In this document: positions 62,766 to 64,000 of the stretch, piece after piece | Position numbering within the stretch: position 1 is the stretch's first letter | Layout: each line of letters opens with the position of its first letter | Assembly (NCBI RefSeq): GCF_945952055.1 | Contig: NZ_CAMFHB010000006.1 | Coordinates: 124,001-188,000 of the forward strand | Length of the DNA: 64,000 bases | From: an uncultured Alsobacter sp. | GTDB lineage: Bacteria > Pseudomonadota > Alphaproteobacteria > Rhizobiales > Beijerinckiaceae | Direction of reading: 5' to 3' | The notes under the pieces: generated by a model | What the model saw: only the letters and a program-made list of their open reading frames with translations | The model's database searches: none | What the model was told of the DNA's origin: nothing | Position numbers and translations under genes: made by a program

Positions 62766-63569
62766 ATGACGGGACGCCTGGCCGGCAAGGCCGCCATCGT
62801 GTTCGGCGCCGGCTCGTCCGGACCCGGCTGGGGAAACGGCAAGGCCGCTGCGGTCGCCTATGCCCGCGAGGGCGCCGCCGTGACCTGCATCGACGTGGTC
62901 GAGGCGGCGGCGCGCGAGACGGCCGACATCATCGCCTCCGAAGGTGGGCGGGCGATCGCCGTGGCGGCCGACGTCACGTCGCTGGCGAGCGTCGAGGAGG
63001 CGGTGTCCGCGTCGCTCTCGGCTTTCGGGGCGATCGACATCTTGCACAACAATGTCGGCGTGGTGCACGCGGGTGGTCCGCTCGACCTCGACGAGGAGAC
63101 CTTCCGACGCGCCCTCGATCTCAATGTCGGCTCCGTCTATCGCACCGCCAAGGCCGTCCTTCCGGCCTTCCTGGAGCGCAAGCGCGGGGCGATCGTCAAC
63201 ATCTCCTCGCTCGCGGCCATCCGCTGGACCGGCTATCCCTACTTCGCCTACTACGCCTCCAAGGCGGCGGTGGTGCAGGCCACCACCGCGCTCGCGCTGC
63301 AATATGCGCCGCAGGGCATTCGGGCCAACTGCATCCTGCCGGGCCTCATCGATACCCCGCTCATCTACAAGCAGATCGCCGGCCACTACGCCTCGGCTGA
63401 CGAGATGGTCGCCGCGCGCAACAAGGCTGTGCCGATGGGCAAGATGGGAAGCGCATGGGATGTCGCGGCCGCGGCCGTGTTCCTTGCCTCCGACGAGGCG
63501 GGCTTCATCACCGGCGTCGCGCTGCCGGTGGACGGCGGCCAGAGCTGCGCGACCACGGTGCCGCAGTAG
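62766..63569 (+). CDS. Short-chain dehydrogenase/reductase
   Basis: 267 aa. The NAD(P) loop is the less usual GAGSSGPGWGNGKAAA near residue 16, where the standard TGxxxGxG is spread; NNVG is at about 95, catalytic Ser in NISSLAAI near 145 and Tyr-x-x-x-Lys in YYASKAAVV near 160. A GAAGGA ribosome site precedes the ATG by 9 bases. Following the TRAP genes by 79 bases, it probably oxidises a hydroxy acid or alcohol intermediate of the imported compound. Confidence 0.9.
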   Translation: MTGRLAGKAAIVFGAGSSGPGWGNGKAAAVAYAREGAAVTCIDVVEAAARETADIIASEGGRAIAVAADVTSLASVEEAVSASLSAFGAIDILHNNVGVVHAGGPLDLDEETFRRALDLNVGSVYRTAKAVLPAFLERKRGAIVNISSLAAIRWTGYPYFAYYASKAAVVQATTALALQYAPQGIRANCILPGLIDTPLIYKQIAGHYASADEMVAARNKAVPMGKMGSAWDVAAAAVFLASDEAGFITGVALPVDGGQSCATTVPQ

Positions 63570-63601
63570 GGCTGACTGCTTTCTGAAACAGCCCTCACGC
63601 C

Positions 63602-63713
63602 CCTCATCCTGAGCCACGGCCCGCAGGGCCGTGAGTCGAAGGACGCACAACCGTGATGCTGAACCGTTCTGCGTCCTTCGACTCGGCCGCCTTGCGGCCG
63701 GCTCAGGATGAGG
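63602..63713. repeat. Family B inverted repeat, copy 2 (best preserved, 112 bp)
   Basis: Outer arms CCTCATCCTGAGC and GCTCAGGATGAGG are perfect. Inner features are a CGGCCC/GGGCCG hairpin, the pair GTCGAAGGACGCA / TGCGTCCTTCGAC and a CGGCCGCCTTGCGGCCG hairpin, so the element can form a cruciform. It follows the SDR gene by 32 bases. Confidence 0.92.
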
Positions 63714-63813
63714 AGATTGGAGGTTCTTGGAACGGTTGATGCACGGGCGCTTGCCTCCGCCTCGGCCTCACCCGCTATGATGCCGCCGTCCTGTCATCCG
63801 GATCGCCCGCCGC

Positions 63814-64000
63814 GTGTCGTCTCCGCCAGCCCAGCCTGACCCGACGAAGAGCCCGCGGCGCAGGTTCGACTGGAGCTTCTACATCGTCATCGCGCTGAGC
63901 CTGGGCTCGGCGGCGTGGGTGCTGAGGACAGAAGGCTGGCAGGTGTTCGTGTCGGTGTTCGAGGAGGACGCGATCCTCTTCCTCGAGATCATTCCCAAGG
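63814..64000 (+). CDS. Partial membrane protein at the window end
   Basis: 62 codons from a GTG start, open at the edge. After a basic leader (KSPRRRFDWS) come one transmembrane helix (FYIVIALSLGSAAWVLR) and the beginning of another segment (EEDAILFLEIIPK). The pattern resembles permease or nucleoside-recognition (gate) proteins, but too little is present to assign it. The start is uncertain, since no clear ribosome site is seen. Confidence 0.55.
   Translation, partial: MSSPPAQPDPTKSPRRRFDWSFYIVIALSLGSAAWVLRTEGWQVFVSVFEEDAILFLEIIPK

Overview
The window is high-GC DNA (roughly two-thirds G+C by eye), densely coding, with many 4-base ATGA/GTGA stop-start overlaps. Gene content is typical of an alphaproteobacterium, most likely Hyphomicrobiales (Rhizobiales): a fused indolepyruvate oxidoreductase, a one-domain-type ornithine decarboxylase behind what looks like a speF-type leader RNA, EcfG-like stress promoters (GGAAC-N17/18-GTT), a DUF1328 mini-protein, and a DUF4173/two-component locus. 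The genus is not determined. No rRNA, tRNA, insertion sequence, prophage or CRISPR array was seen.

Layout. 1-8.1 kb (minus strand): a branched-chain amino acid-type ABC importer (livM partial, livH, livG) coupled to a long-chain-type acyl-CoA synthetase, preceded by a fused indolepyruvate:ferredoxin oxidoreductase; together they suggest uptake and CoA activation of aromatic or branched acids. 8.2-9.5 kb: serA. 10-12 kb (plus): a Gfo/Idh/MocA oxidoreductase and an FkbM methyltransferase. 12-15.4 kb (minus): a four-gene overlapping operon with a 60-aa protein, a DUF4173 membrane protein, a response regulator and a histidine kinase with almost no periplasmic part. 15.5-18.5 kb: a PhoPQ-like two-component system with a PepSY protein carrying a long Gly/Asn repeat. 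18.6-22 kb: a Crp-type regulator, an aldo/keto reductase-RidA fusion and a GntR/FCD regulator. 22.2-29.5 kb (plus): a PotABCD-type ABC importer followed by hydantoin racemase, GNAT and hydantoinase genes, divergent from the GntR gene, so a candidate cyclic-ureide uptake and hydrolysis operon. 29.7-31.6 kb: a GNAT and ornithine/lysine decarboxylase with a leader RNA.

32-34.4 kb: a periplasmic glucan biosynthesis protein and an orphan 161-aa protein. 34.4-38.4 kb: a PuuE-type deacetylase and a GNAT-peptidase C39 / RLAN-RimK ATP-grasp pair that probably makes or modifies a peptide-like product; this is the best candidate for an under-described system. 38.7-44.9 kb: a DUF533 protein, KDPG aldolase and an RND efflux pump. 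45.1-47.4 kb: a compact stress cluster (BrkB, DUF1328, 26-, 72- and 144-aa proteins) with three EcfG-like promoters. 47.4-51.3 kb: beta-ketoadipate genes (fused pcaDC, pcaB, pcaF) behind a PcaR-like operator. 51.4-52.1 kb: a Phd/VapC toxin-antitoxin pair. 52.1-54.8 kb: kdsD and a divergent outer-membrane beta-barrel gene. 55.1-63.6 kb: a catabolic locus with DUF296, acyl-CoA synthetase, thiolase and IclR on the minus strand and a divergent TRAP transporter and SDR dehydrogenase, with two matching operator-like sites in the shared promoter region. A partial membrane protein ends the window.

Three families of interspersed inverted repeats sit between genes: family A (exactly 88 bp, three copies, each between convergent genes), family B (about 106-112 bp, two copies plus one half copy) and family C (one copy).
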